Shown: positions 46,579-55,124 of the stretch, piece by piece
Numbering within the stretch: the first letter of the stretch is position 1
Layout: each line of letters begins with the position of its first letter
Origin: Rhodocyclaceae bacterium
GTDB taxonomy: Bacteria > Pseudomonadota > Gammaproteobacteria > Burkholderiales > Rhodocyclaceae
Reading direction: 5' to 3'
Length of the DNA stretch: 64,000 nt
Assembly (NCBI GenBank): GCA_020445745.1
Contig: JAGRGB010000034.1
Location: 1 to 64,000, forward strand
Program-made: the position numbers and the translations under genes
The notes under the pieces: model-generated
The model's input: the letters and a program-made list of their open reading frames with translations, nothing else
Databases searched by the model: none
What the model was told of the DNA's origin: nothing

Positions 46579-46962
46579 TCAGTCGCCGAGCGACAGGATC
46601 CAGCTCACCAGCAGACGGGCATCGGTCTCCTTGATCGCCGATGCATTGGGCGGCATCGACAGGCCGCTGACCTTTCCCTTCCAGTGGCTGTTGTAGGGGC
46701 TCGAGCCCTCCAGCACGACACGGGTCAGGAAATCCTGGGCGCCAGGCTTGCCGTGATACTGGCGCGCCACGTCCTGCCACGCCGGTCCGATCGGATCCAT
46801 GCCCTTCGGCCCGGGCTTGCCCGACTCGATCGAATGACAGGTCATGCAGCCACTGGTGGCAGCCAGCTTGCGCATTGCCTCGTCGTTTTCATTGGCCGCG
46901 ACGGCGGCGCCCGCGAGCGCCACGCCGACCGTTGCGAGCAGGGTTGTCACTGCAACTCTCAT
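46579..46962 (-). CDS. Small periplasmic cytochrome c (class I, monoheme)
   Basis: 127 residues with a signal peptide (cleavage near AAVAA) and one heme site CMTCH in AATSGCMTCHSIESGKPGPKGMDPIGPAWQDVA; the distal methionine is in GLSMPPNASAI. It is a c551/c5-like electron carrier. It lies downstream of the quinoprotein alcohol dehydrogenase gene on the same strand but is separated by 419 bp with a terminator and its own sigma-54 promoter. It is a candidate electron acceptor for the quinoprotein, in parallel with PedF, or a link to the terminal oxidase. Confidence 0.88.
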   Translation of the reverse strand: MRVAVTTLLATVGVALAGAAVAANENDEAMRKLAATSGCMTCHSIESGKPGPKGMDPIGPAWQDVARQYHGKPGAQDFLTRVVLEGSSPYNSHWKGKVSGLSMPPNASAIKETDARLLVSWILSLGD

Positions 46963-47201
46963 TTGAATCCTCCTGACGGATTGTCATTGAAAACCGCGCC
47001 GATGCGTCCGGGGCCGACAGCGCAACCGGCTTCGACAGCCGGCCCCGCGACGCACGAGAAGCAAACCTCGGCCTGCCATCGCGGCACGCCGATCGTGAAT
47101 TCGGACGGGATGGGTGTTGGGCAAGCGCTCCGGGCTCGCCGCTGCGCAGGCCTCGCAAACGTTTCACAGATTGCGCCATCGAGGACAGATTGCTCAGATC
47201 C

Positions 47202-47217
47202 CGCAACACTCATGCCA
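47202..47217 (-). promoter_or_regulatory. Sigma-54 promoter of the small cytochrome c gene
   Basis: On the minus strand TGGCAT-GAGTG-TTGCG shows correct GG/GC spacing and is the same in both conserved blocks as the quinoprotein promoter. It lies 240 bp before the start codon. Confidence 0.65.
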
Positions 47218-47307
47218 ATTACGTTGGGGCGGCCACCCGCCCTGCGCGGCCGCAAGGACCGCCGACATCCCGACGCAACGGCAGCATGGCTTCGTCGCCG
47301 CCACCAC

Positions 47308-47346
47308 CGAAAAGCAGCGGCACGGCAGCCGAAACTGCCGTGCCGC
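47308..47346 (-). terminator. Intrinsic terminator of the quinoprotein dehydrogenase gene
   Basis: A perfect 12-bp stem GCGGCACGGCAG / CTGCCGTGCCGC with a 6-base loop lies 36 bp after the stop codon. On the minus strand it is followed by TGCTTTTCGG. Confidence 0.75.
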
Positions 47347-47381
47347 GATCCCCGGGGCAGGTACCGGGGCTTCGTCATCGC

Positions 47382-49169
47382 TCAGGACTTGTGCAGCTTG
47401 AACACCCAGATCGAGCCACCCTGCTCGAGGTAGTTCACGCGCTTGGCGACGTCGCCACCCCACAGCGGCACGGCGCCGCCCCAGCCAGCCGCCACGGCGA
47501 TGAACTGCTCGCCGTCCTGCTCCCAGGTGATCGGCGGCGCGACGATGCCGGTGCCGACCTGGAAGCTCCACAATTCCTTGCCGGTCTTGGCATCCAGCGC
47601 CTTCAGGTAGCCCTCCGGCGTGCCATAGAAGGTCAGCCCGCCGGCGGTGGTCAAGACGCCGCCCCACAGCGGAGCATAGTTCTTGTTTTCCCAGACGATC
47701 TCGCCCTTGACCGGATCGATCGCGCGCAGCGCGCCGATGTAGTCCTCGTGCGTGGCCTTGATCGTGAAGCCCGCGCCGAGATACGCCGCGCCCTTCTTGT
47801 AGGCGATCGGCTCGTTCCAGATGTCCATGCCCCACTCGTTGGCCGGCACGTAGAACAGGCCGGTGCCCGGGTTGTAGGCCATCTGCATCTGGTTCTTGCC
47901 ACCCAGGAAGGAGGGTGCGGAGAACACGACCTCGCCCTTCTTGCCGTCGCCGGCCTTGGCCGGGTTGCCCGGACGGTTGGCATCGACATACACCGGGCGG
48001 CCGGTCGCCAGATCGATCTTCTCGGCCCAGGTGATCTGCTTGACGAACGGGAAGGCGTTCAGCAGCTTGCCGTTGGTCCTGTCATTGACGAAGAAGAAGC
48101 CGTTGCGGTCGGCCTTGCCGCCGGCCTTGATCACCTTGCCGGACTTCGGATCCTTGTAGTCGAACGAAACGAATTCGTTGACACCGTCGAAGTCCCAACC
48201 GTCGTGGGGGGTGTTCTGGTAGTGCCAGACGATCTTGCCGGTGTCGGGGTTGATCGCCACGGTGGAGGACGAGAACAGGTTGTCGCCGGGGCGGTTCCAG
48301 CTGTTCCAGGGTGCCGGGTTGCCGGTGCCGACGAAGATCAGGTTGGTCTCCGGATCGTAGGTGGCGCCGTTCCAGGTCGCCGCACCGCCGGTCTGCCACA
48401 GGTCGCCCGGCCAGGTAGCGTTCGTGGTGCCCGAGATGCCGTTCTCGACCTTGTTGCCCTGGTCGTCGAATTTGTAGCCCATGTGGCCTTCGACGGTCGG
48501 GCGGATCCACTTCAGCTTGCCGGTCTTCGCGTCGCGCGCCTCGAGGCGGCCGATGACGCCGAATTCACCACCGGAGACGCCGCTGATGACCATGCCGTTG
48601 ACGATGATCGGCGCGGCCGACATCGAGTAGCCGGCATGGTAGTCGTCGACCTTCTCGCGCCAGACGCGCTTGCCGGTCTCGACGTCGAAGGCCAGCAGCT
48701 GGGCGTCCAGCGTGCCGAAGATCACCAGGTTGTCGTACAGCGCCGCACCGCGGTTGATCACGTCGCAGCAGGGCATGATGCCGTCGGGCAGGCGGTGCTC
48801 GTACTTCCACAGCTTCTTGCCGGTCATGGCATCGAACGCGAACAGACGGCTGTACGAGGCGGTCACGAACAGGCGGCCGTCGTGCACCAGCGGCTGGGAC
48901 TCCTGTCCGCGCTGCTTCTCGCCGCCGAAGGACATCGTCCAGGCCGGCACCAGGTTGCCGACGGTCGACGTGTTGATCTTGTCCAGGGTGCTGTAGCGCT
49001 GGCCCTGGGTGCCGAGGCCGAAGGACACCACGTCGCCGGTGGTCGTCGCGTCGTTCACGATGTCCGCATCGGTGACGCCGGCGGTGGCCGAACCCCAGGC
49101 CAGGACCGAGGCTGCAATGACACTCAGGGTCAGTCCACGAGCCGGACGAGTCTTGCTCCAGTCTTTCAT
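47382..49169 (-). CDS. PQQ-dependent alcohol dehydrogenase with lanthanide-type metal site (PedH/ExaF-like)
   Basis: 595 residues: a signal peptide (about 1-30), then an eight-bladed PQQ beta-propeller. Active-site features are the vicinal disulfide Cys134-Cys135 (MPCCD), the metal ligands Glu202 (GGEFG) and Asn284 (GTGNPAPWN), and the catalytic Asp326 in WDFDGVNE. Two residues on is Asp328. In the family an Asp here marks lanthanide enzymes (XoxF, ExaF, PedH); calcium enzymes have Ala or Ser. It oxidises primary alcohols to aldehydes in the periplasm and passes electrons to cytochrome c. It is preceded by a sigma-54 promoter with activator sites and diverges from tonB. Confidence 0.93.
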   Translation of the reverse strand: MKDWSKTRPARGLTLSVIAASVLAWGSATAGVTDADIVNDATTTGDVVSFGLGTQGQRYSTLDKINTSTVGNLVPAWTMSFGGEKQRGQESQPLVHDGRLFVTASYSRLFAFDAMTGKKLWKYEHRLPDGIMPCCDVINRGAALYDNLVIFGTLDAQLLAFDVETGKRVWREKVDDYHAGYSMSAAPIIVNGMVISGVSGGEFGVIGRLEARDAKTGKLKWIRPTVEGHMGYKFDDQGNKVENGISGTTNATWPGDLWQTGGAATWNGATYDPETNLIFVGTGNPAPWNSWNRPGDNLFSSSTVAINPDTGKIVWHYQNTPHDGWDFDGVNEFVSFDYKDPKSGKVIKAGGKADRNGFFFVNDRTNGKLLNAFPFVKQITWAEKIDLATGRPVYVDANRPGNPAKAGDGKKGEVVFSAPSFLGGKNQMQMAYNPGTGLFYVPANEWGMDIWNEPIAYKKGAAYLGAGFTIKATHEDYIGALRAIDPVKGEIVWENKNYAPLWGGVLTTAGGLTFYGTPEGYLKALDAKTGKELWSFQVGTGIVAPPITWEQDGEQFIAVAAGWGGAVPLWGGDVAKRVNYLEQGGSIWVFKLHKS

Positions 49170-49245
49170 CGAAATACCTCCTCATTTTTTTCGGTGCGTC
49201 CCCGAACGCCCGGGACCGGATCTGAGCGGGGTACGAATCCCGTTG

Positions 49246-49261
49246 CGCAAGGGACATGCCA
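49246..49261 (-). promoter_or_regulatory. Sigma-54 promoter of the quinoprotein dehydrogenase gene
   Basis: On the minus strand TGGCAT-GTCCC-TTGCG matches the -24/-12 consensus with correct spacing. It lies 77 bp upstream of the start codon, with activator-like sites about 170-220 bp further upstream. Confidence 0.75.
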
Positions 49262-49430
49262 CTTGCCGGGCCGCGGATTTTTCCGGCTCGCACTCGCGAA
49301 AATCGCCACACCGGCGTGATCCGATTCGAGCCGGATCAGGCGCAGCCAAACGGTTGGCGGTCCATACGCTGTCGTCTGTCGGCAGCCGCCCGGGGGAGTC
49401 GCCGGGGCGATCCGCGACACCGTCGCGGGC

Positions 49431-49447
49431 TGCTCCGAAAATTGCCA
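49431..49447. promoter_or_regulatory. Candidate activator half-site upstream of the quinoprotein gene
   Basis: TGCTCC is followed by a poorly matching right half (9 of 17 positions). It is listed because it is 19 bp from the better copy, the same spacing as the paired sites before aorA. Confidence 0.35.
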
Positions 49448-49448
49448 G

Positions 49449-49467
49449 TTGCTCCGAATTGAAACAA
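49449..49467. promoter_or_regulatory. Activator site upstream of the quinoprotein gene
   Basis: TTGCTCCGAATTGAAACAA keeps both ends of the inverted repeat and matches the core consensus at 13 of 17 positions. It is about 190 bp upstream of the sigma-54 promoter and also just before tonB. Confidence 0.5.
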
Positions 49468-49485
49468 GACACTACCCGGCACACG

Positions 49486-50400
49486 ATGTCACACCCGCGC
49501 ACCGGCAAGAATCGGGACCGTGGTGAATACGCGTACCATCACTGGCATCGCGCTTGCGAAGGTCTTGAACTCTGCCAGCGCCGAGCCGTCTCGATTCCTG
49601 CCTTGAGCACCCTCGCCACCGCTGCCCCGCTGCCCAGTTCGTGGGATCCATCGACCACCGGTTGGCGTGCGTTGTCGGCGCTGCTGGCATCGCTGCTGAT
49701 ACATGGTGCGCTGCTCCTCGCCCTGCCCGACCGGCACGGCCCGGCACGACCGCACGATCACCCGCTGATGGCCTTCATCGTCGCGTCGCCGGCGCCCGCC
49801 CCGCCGCCGGACTTTCCGGTGCCGCCACCGGTCGTCGAGGTACCGCCACCGGTGTTCTCGCCGGCGCCGCCGGAGCCGCTCGTCCAGCCGCCGCCGGAGA
49901 CGGTCCCAACGCCCACGCCCACGCCCAAGCCCACGCCCAAGCTGAAGCCGCAGACCAAGCCGAATCCGCGGCCAGCGCCGGCGCCGACTCCAGAGCACGT
50001 CGTCGGGCTCCCGGCGCCGATTCCCGGGCCGCAGCCGCAATCCGCTCCGCCACCGGTGCCGGTCGTCGCGGCCCCGCCGCCCCCTCCGCCGCCACCGGAC
50101 CCGCGACTGCTCGAGCGCTACGGCGACGAACTGTCGCGGCGCTTCGCCCGCTCCCAGACCTACCCCCGGCTCGCGCAGCTACGCGGCTGGCAAGGCGAGG
50201 TACTCCTGCAACTCACGGTCGCCGCCACCGGCGACCTGCTGTCGGTGCGGATCCTTCGCTCGAGCGGACACGAGGTCCTCGACCGGCACGCCATCGCCCT
50301 GGTCGAGGGCAGCGGCACCCTGCCGAGGCCACCGGCGGGCTTCGACAAGGACGACCTCCGGATCACGGTGCCGGTGCGTTATCGTCTGGGCTCGGGCTAG
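49486..50400 (+). CDS. tonB: TonB family protein
   Basis: 304 residues from ATG 49486; an internal TTG at 49603 would give a more typical 265-residue TonB, so the start is uncertain. There is one membrane helix (WRALSALLASLLIHGALLLALP), a long periplasmic Pro-rich spacer with PTPTPTPKPTPKLKPQTKP, and a C-terminal TonB domain (SQTYPRLAQLRGWQGEVLLQLTVAATGDLLSVRILRSSGHEVLDRHAI). TonB energises outer-membrane receptors. Being divergent from a lanthanide-type quinoprotein gene, it may power uptake of the metal or its chelator. No exbB, exbD or receptor gene is adjacent. Confidence 0.85.
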   Translation: MSHPRTGKNRDRGEYAYHHWHRACEGLELCQRRAVSIPALSTLATAAPLPSSWDPSTTGWRALSALLASLLIHGALLLALPDRHGPARPHDHPLMAFIVASPAPAPPPDFPVPPPVVEVPPPVFSPAPPEPLVQPPPETVPTPTPTPKPTPKLKPQTKPNPRPAPAPTPEHVVGLPAPIPGPQPQSAPPPVPVVAAPPPPPPPPDPRLLERYGDELSRRFARSQTYPRLAQLRGWQGEVLLQLTVAATGDLLSVRILRSSGHEVLDRHAIALVEGSGTLPRPPAGFDKDDLRITVPVRYRLGSG

Positions 50401-50872
50401 GCACGACTCCTGCTCTCGGAACCACGATGACGAAAACCGACCTGAGACATCCGACCCCGTCCCGACTCGCCGCCGCCGTCGCGCTCGGCACATCCCGGCC
50501 AGCGGGCCGCGGCCGACCGCAACGGCCACGACTGGCCTGTCCCGTGATCACCACCGCCGGTGCTGCGGGCAGACCGCCCGCGACGATGAGCCTGCCGAGA
50601 CGCGCGGTGTCGATGTCGGCAGGCAGGCCGAACTCGTGAGCGAGCGTTGCGGTCGAACCCGCACGACCGGCTCGCCGGTGACCGATACCATGTCCTTCGG
50701 CACGCCCGTCCGTGCCGTCGCATTCCTGCGCGACCGGCGCGCCGGGGCGAGCGCCGGCGATCGATCGGGCGAATGCCTGGCCGACCCGGGCCCGCGGGCC
50801 GGCGAGTTGCTCGTCGCAACCGGGATGCCGCGCATCGCCTTAGCCGGCGTCTGCCATTGCTGGGGAGGCTAG
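50401..50872. other. 472-bp stretch without a convincing gene
   Basis: A short frame opens at 50427 with ATG after GGAA and reads MTKTDLRHPTPSRLAAAVAL, then CPVITTAGAAGRP, before a stop at 50636-50638. This resembles the signal peptide and first plug strand of a TonB-dependent receptor, but no receptor follows. A second frame (GTG 50638 to 50872) has GC-rich third positions but no recognisable domain. I treat the region as possible debris of a lost gene. Confidence 0.35.
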
Positions 50873-52270
50873 ATGTTCCGCAAGGTGGTCCATCGACTCC
50901 ACGACCGCATCGGCCTGCTGGTGACCGGCGCGGCAGCGCTGATCCTGCTGCTCGCCGGATCGTGGTGGGGGGTCACCACCCGTAACGCGATCCAGGAGGA
51001 GATCACCGCGGCGACCCGCGTCGCCGAACAGTGGATGAGGGTGCTGGCGGACGAGGCCAGGGCACGTGGCGACACCGCGATGCTCACCGAGCAGCTCGCC
51101 GCGGTCGGCCGCGTGCGCGCCAATTCGCTGGAGGTCCGCGATTCGGAAGGACAGCTGCGTTATCGCTCGCCGGGTTCCACCTACAAGCTCGGTCGCGATG
51201 CGCCGGGGTGGTTCGCTGCGTTGCTGATGCCCGGCTTCGAGGCGACCGTCCTCGATGTGGACGGGCTGCGCCTGACACTGATTCCGGATGCCTCCCGCGC
51301 AACCCCCGACGCGTGGGACGATCTGGTACAGATCGCCGGCTGGGCCCTGGCCCTGCTGGTCGTGCTCGGGCTGGCGGTGCGTCATGCCATCAACCGCACG
51401 CTGCGTCCGCTGGTGGCGCTCGAAACCGCGCTCGAAAGGACCGCCGACGGCCGCTTCGACGTGCGCCTGCCATACCACGGCGTCGCCGAGCTGGACCGGC
51501 TCGCCGAGCGCTACAACCGGATGGTCGACGAACTCGAAACGAGCCTCGCCCGCAATGCCCGGCTGGAACAGGATCAGGCGTTCAACCAGGCCCTGCAGCG
51601 CCGCCTCGAAGAAGAGCGCCGGCAGATCGCCCGCGAACTGCACGATGAAATCGGTCAGAGCGTGACCGCCGTTCGCGCGATGGCAGGTGCCATCCAGCAG
51701 CGCAGCGAGACGCACCCCGGCATCCACGGCAGCGCCCAGGCGATTCTCGCGATGACCGGCCAGATGCAGGACGGCGTGCGCCACATCCTCGCCCGCCTGC
51801 GGCGCCCCGAACCGCTCCCCCGCGGCCGCCTGGCCGCGGCACTGGTGGAATACTGCGACCACTGGTCGGAGCTCTACCCGGACATCGTTCTGGAGCAGGA
51901 CATCAGCGCCGAATCGGTGGCCCTCGACGAAGATTTCTGCCTTGCCGTGCTGCGCGTACTGCAGGAGAGCCTGACCAATGTCGCCCGCCACGCCAACGCC
52001 AGCCATGTCGCGGTACGTGCCAGTTGCAGCGACACCCACCTGAGTCTGAGCATCTGTGACGACGGCCAGGGCTTTGCCGCCCAGGCCGGCGCCGATCGCT
52101 ACGGCCTGACCGGGATGCGCGAGCGGGTCGAGGCATTGAACGGCCACCTCGGACTCGAACGCGGCACCGACGGCGGCGCGCTGGTCACCGCGCTGCTGCC
52201 GCTGCCGAGGGCCGCTGCGCTTCCACCGCGCAGCCCTGCCCCGCATCAGAATCACGGAGACGAGAGATGA
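50873..52270 (+). CDS. NarX/UhpB-type membrane sensor histidine kinase
   Basis: 465 residues: membrane helix (about 12-32), a periplasmic domain of about 125 residues, a second helix (IAGWALALLVVLGLAV), a HAMP region (RTLRPLVALETALERTADGRFDVRLP) and a HisKA_3 dimerisation helix with phospho-acceptor His in ERRQIARELHDEIGQSVTAVRAM. The HATPase has VLQESLTNVARHANAS and DDGQGF, ending GLTGMRERVEALNG. It senses something in the periplasm and phosphorylates the NarL-type regulator encoded 4 bp-overlapping downstream. Such pairs (ExaD/ExaE-like) control PQQ alcohol oxidation in pseudomonads; that role is inferred from location. Confidence 0.9.
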   Translation: MFRKVVHRLHDRIGLLVTGAAALILLLAGSWWGVTTRNAIQEEITAATRVAEQWMRVLADEARARGDTAMLTEQLAAVGRVRANSLEVRDSEGQLRYRSPGSTYKLGRDAPGWFAALLMPGFEATVLDVDGLRLTLIPDASRATPDAWDDLVQIAGWALALLVVLGLAVRHAINRTLRPLVALETALERTADGRFDVRLPYHGVAELDRLAERYNRMVDELETSLARNARLEQDQAFNQALQRRLEEERRQIARELHDEIGQSVTAVRAMAGAIQQRSETHPGIHGSAQAILAMTGQMQDGVRHILARLRRPEPLPRGRLAAALVEYCDHWSELYPDIVLEQDISAESVALDEDFCLAVLRVLQESLTNVARHANASHVAVRASCSDTHLSLSICDDGQGFAAQAGADRYGLTGMRERVEALNGHLGLERGTDGGALVTALLPLPRAAALPPRSPAPHQNHGDER

Positions 52271-52917
52271 GCAGCCAACCGCTGACCGGACTGCGGGTGA
52301 TGCTGGCGGACGACCACGCGGTGGTACGCGCCGGCTTCCGCATGCTGATCGAGGGTGCCGGTGCGACCATCGTCGCCGAGGCGTCGAGCGGCGAGGAGAC
52401 CATGCGGGTCTACGACCAGCACCGCCCCGACGTGCTGATCATGGACGTCAGCATGCCGGGCATCGGCGGACTCGGCGCCCTCGAACGCATACGCGCCCAC
52501 GACGATCGGGCGCGGGTGCTGATGCTCTCGGCCCACGACGATCTGCAGATTCCGTCGCGCGCCCTCCGGCTCGGGGCAACCGGCTACCTGTCCAAGCGGG
52601 CCGACCCCGGCGATCTGGTGCAGGCGGTGGCCCGCGTCGCCCGTGGCGAACGATTCCTCGACCCGGATCTGGCACCCCGGCTCGCGCTGGCCCGTTTCGG
52701 CGAGGCCTGCGATCCGGCCGAAGCCCTCACCGAAAAGGAGTTTGCCGTCTTCCTGCAGCTCGCCCGCGGCCAGTCGGTCAATCAGGTGGCCGAGAGCCAG
52801 CACCTGTCGCCGAGCACCGTCGGCACCCACCTGTACAACATCAAGCGCAAGCTCAATGCGTCGAACTCCGCCGAACTCGCCCTGATCGCCGTCCGTGCAG
52901 GACTGATCGAGGCATGA
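52267..52917 (+). CDS. NarL/LuxR-family response regulator
   Basis: 216 residues: receiver domain with MLADDHAVVRAGFRML, phospho-acceptor Asp in LIMDVSMPG, and Lys in GYLSKRAD. The C-terminal LuxR helix-turn-helix is LTEKEFAVFLQLARGQSVNQVAESQHLSPSTVGTHLYNIKRKL. The start overlaps the kinase gene and the end overlaps the NosR-like gene, each by 4 bp, so all three are one coupled operon. It is the DNA-binding output of the kinase upstream, probably acting on alcohol oxidation genes of the island. Confidence 0.92.
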   Translation: MSSQPLTGLRVMLADDHAVVRAGFRMLIEGAGATIVAEASSGEETMRVYDQHRPDVLIMDVSMPGIGGLGALERIRAHDDRARVLMLSAHDDLQIPSRALRLGATGYLSKRADPGDLVQAVARVARGERFLDPDLAPRLALARFGEACDPAEALTEKEFAVFLQLARGQSVNQVAESQHLSPSTVGTHLYNIKRKLNASNSAELALIAVRAGLIEA

Positions 52918-55022
52918 TCCGCTGCCTGATGGCCGTGCTGGCGGCGTGCTGGCTGGCGCTCGCTCCGATGCCGGCCGTCGCCGGCGATCTCGGCCGTGAC
53001 GCGCTGGCGGCCTACTTTCCGCCGCCGTTGAAGGTCGGCGAGCGTCTCCACGATCTGCCGGCGTGGCCGATCAGCAGCGAATTGCGCCCCGACGACGGCC
53101 CCCTCGGCTATGTCTTCGAATCGATCGACCTGGCACCGATCCCCGGCTTCGAGGGCACCCCGATCAATCTTCTGATCGCCGTCGACAGCGAGGGCAGCTT
53201 CCTTGACGTAGCCCTGTTGAGACAACACGAGCCGGTCTTCCTCGGCGGCCTCGGCGAGGAACCGCTGAAGGCATTCCTGAAGCAGTATCCGGGCCTCAGC
53301 CTGTCCTCGCCGATCTCGGTCGGCTCCAGGTATGGCGGCGACGCCACCCGCGACGACCGCCGGGTGGTGCTCGACGGGGTCACCAAGGCTACCGCCTCGA
53401 TCCGCATCATCAACCAGACCGTGCTCACCAGCGCCCTTGCCGTTGCCCGCGCCAGGCTGGGTTTCGCCGGCGAAGCCCGCAGCGGACCACCGGCCACCGT
53501 GCGCGAGGCCGTCTACCAGAAGCTCGGCTTCGAGGAACTGTTGTCGAGCGGCGCCATCGCCCACCTCAGGCTCAGCAATGCCGACGTGGACGCCCTGTAT
53601 GCGGATTCCCCGGTGGCCGGCGACGCCGCGGACGCACCGAACGATCCGGACGGTACCTCCCTGGAGCTGTGGGTCGCGTACCTCAATGTCCCGAGCATCG
53701 GTCGCGCGCTGCTTGGCGACGACGGTTTCGCCCGCCTGAAGGATCGCCTCGATCCCGGCCAGCATGCATACTGGGTCGCCACCGCCGGCCGCGAGGCCCT
53801 CGTCGACGATGATTTCGTGCGCGGCACCAACCCCCACAAGATGACCCTCAGCCAGGGCAACACGCCCTTCGAAGCGCGCGACCTGGACATGGACATTCCG
53901 CCGCCTCCAGGCCTGCCTGAATTCAACAGCCAGCTCAACCTCGCCCTGCCGCCGATCTCGGGACTCGATCCCGGCGGCGAGATCAGGATCGATTTCACGC
54001 TGCTGCGCAAGAAGGGTTTCATCCTGCCGGAACTGGTCTTTCGCCATGCCGTGCTCGCCTATCGTCCGCCGGAGCACTGGTTCGAGCGCCCACCGCCGCC
54101 GCCGCCCGAATGGCTGCAGGCCTGGATCGCGCGCCGCACCGAACTGTTCACCATCGGCGCCGCGCTGCTGCTGCTGTTCACGGTGCTCGCCCGCCCGCGC
54201 TGGATCGTCGAGGACGCGCGCCGTCTGCGGTGGTTCCGCTGGGGCTTTCTGGCCTTCACGCTGGTCTACATCGGATGGATTGCGCAGGGCCAGCTGTCGA
54301 TCGTCCAGGTCACCGGCGCGATCAAGTCGCTCGACGCCGGCGCCGGCCTCGGCAGCTTCCTGTACGACCCGGTGTCGCTGTTGTTGATGGCGGCCACGCT
54401 GGTGACCTTCCTGGTCTGGGGGCGCGGCACCTTCTGCGGCTGGCTGTGCCCGTTCGGGGCGCTGCAGGAATTCTCGGCGATCTTGATGAAGATGATCGGC
54501 GTCAGGTCCCGCCGCCTGCCGGTGCGAATGTCCGTCGTGCTGTCGCGCGGCCGCTACCTGATCCTGGCGGCGCTGGTCGGCAGCGCGGCGGCCGCACCCG
54601 GGATCGCCGAGCGGCTGGTCGAGATCGAGCCGTTCAAGACGGCGATCACCGTGGTCTTCGATCGCAGCTGGCCATTCGTCACCTATGCCCTGCTGCTGCT
54701 CGCCCTGTCCGGTGTCTACTACAAGTTCTTCTGCCGTTACCTGTGCCCGCTGGGAGCGGTCATGGTGATCGGTGGCCGGCTGCGCGTGCTGGCCTGGTTG
54801 CCGCGCCGTGACGAATGCGGCCGCCCCTGCCAGCGCTGCCGCCATGACTGCGCCTACGACGCGATCGTCCGCGACGGCTCGATCGACTATGACGAATGCT
54901 TCCAGTGCCTGGACTGTGTCGGCATCTATCACGACGCCGAGCGCTGCGCGCCGGTGATGCTGTATCGGCGCAAGGGGCGCCAGTTGCGCCCCACCGCCAC
55001 GCCCGTGGCCGATCCTGCCTGA
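52914..55022 (+). CDS. NosR/NirI-like FMN- and 4Fe-4S-containing membrane protein
   Basis: 702 residues. A signal peptide is followed by a periplasmic FMN-binding-type domain in which GVTKATASIRIINQTV corresponds to the covalent-flavin segment. About five membrane helices follow, with two polyferredoxin-like cytoplasmic motifs (CGWLCPFGALQEF and CRYLCPLGAVMVIG), and a C-terminal ferredoxin region (CGRPCQRCRHDCAYDAI; CFQCLDCVGIYH). This is the full NosR architecture, a membrane electron-transfer protein. No nosZ or nir gene is nearby. Overlap with the response regulator gene ties it to the two-component system, so it may feed electrons to or sense the quinol/PQQ pathway. Confidence 0.88.
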   Translation: MIRCLMAVLAACWLALAPMPAVAGDLGRDALAAYFPPPLKVGERLHDLPAWPISSELRPDDGPLGYVFESIDLAPIPGFEGTPINLLIAVDSEGSFLDVALLRQHEPVFLGGLGEEPLKAFLKQYPGLSLSSPISVGSRYGGDATRDDRRVVLDGVTKATASIRIINQTVLTSALAVARARLGFAGEARSGPPATVREAVYQKLGFEELLSSGAIAHLRLSNADVDALYADSPVAGDAADAPNDPDGTSLELWVAYLNVPSIGRALLGDDGFARLKDRLDPGQHAYWVATAGREALVDDDFVRGTNPHKMTLSQGNTPFEARDLDMDIPPPPGLPEFNSQLNLALPPISGLDPGGEIRIDFTLLRKKGFILPELVFRHAVLAYRPPEHWFERPPPPPPEWLQAWIARRTELFTIGAALLLLFTVLARPRWIVEDARRLRWFRWGFLAFTLVYIGWIAQGQLSIVQVTGAIKSLDAGAGLGSFLYDPVSLLLMAATLVTFLVWGRGTFCGWLCPFGALQEFSAILMKMIGVRSRRLPVRMSVVLSRGRYLILAALVGSAAAAPGIAERLVEIEPFKTAITVVFDRSWPFVTYALLLLALSGVYYKFFCRYLCPLGAVMVIGGRLRVLAWLPRRDECGRPCQRCRHDCAYDAIVRDGSIDYDECFQCLDCVGIYHDAERCAPVMLYRRKGRQLRPTATPVADPA

Positions 55023-55124
55023 CCGCGATCGTGCGCTACCCTCCCCGCGCCGGCAGGCGGGGGAGGAAGCGGCGCAGCGCGACGAATTTCGCTATGCTGC
55101 AATGCCGGGGTCCGGATTATCACG

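Larger units (their letters stand above)
46963..47381. other. Gap between quinoprotein and cytochrome c genes
   Basis: 419 bp without a gene. They hold the terminator of the quinoprotein gene on the right and the sigma-54 promoter of the cytochrome gene in the middle. The cytochrome mRNA would have a leader of about 230 nt, and nothing recognisable as a riboswitch was seen in it. Confidence 0.6.

Noticed and set aside
46193-46780. 195-codon minus-strand frame over the gap and cytochrome gene
   Set aside because: It overlaps the real cytochrome c gene and its terminator, and its translation is low complexity.
50548-50835. Minus-strand frame in the gap after tonB
   Set aside because: No ribosome site, no similarity and biased composition; it is not better than the competing plus-strand frames.
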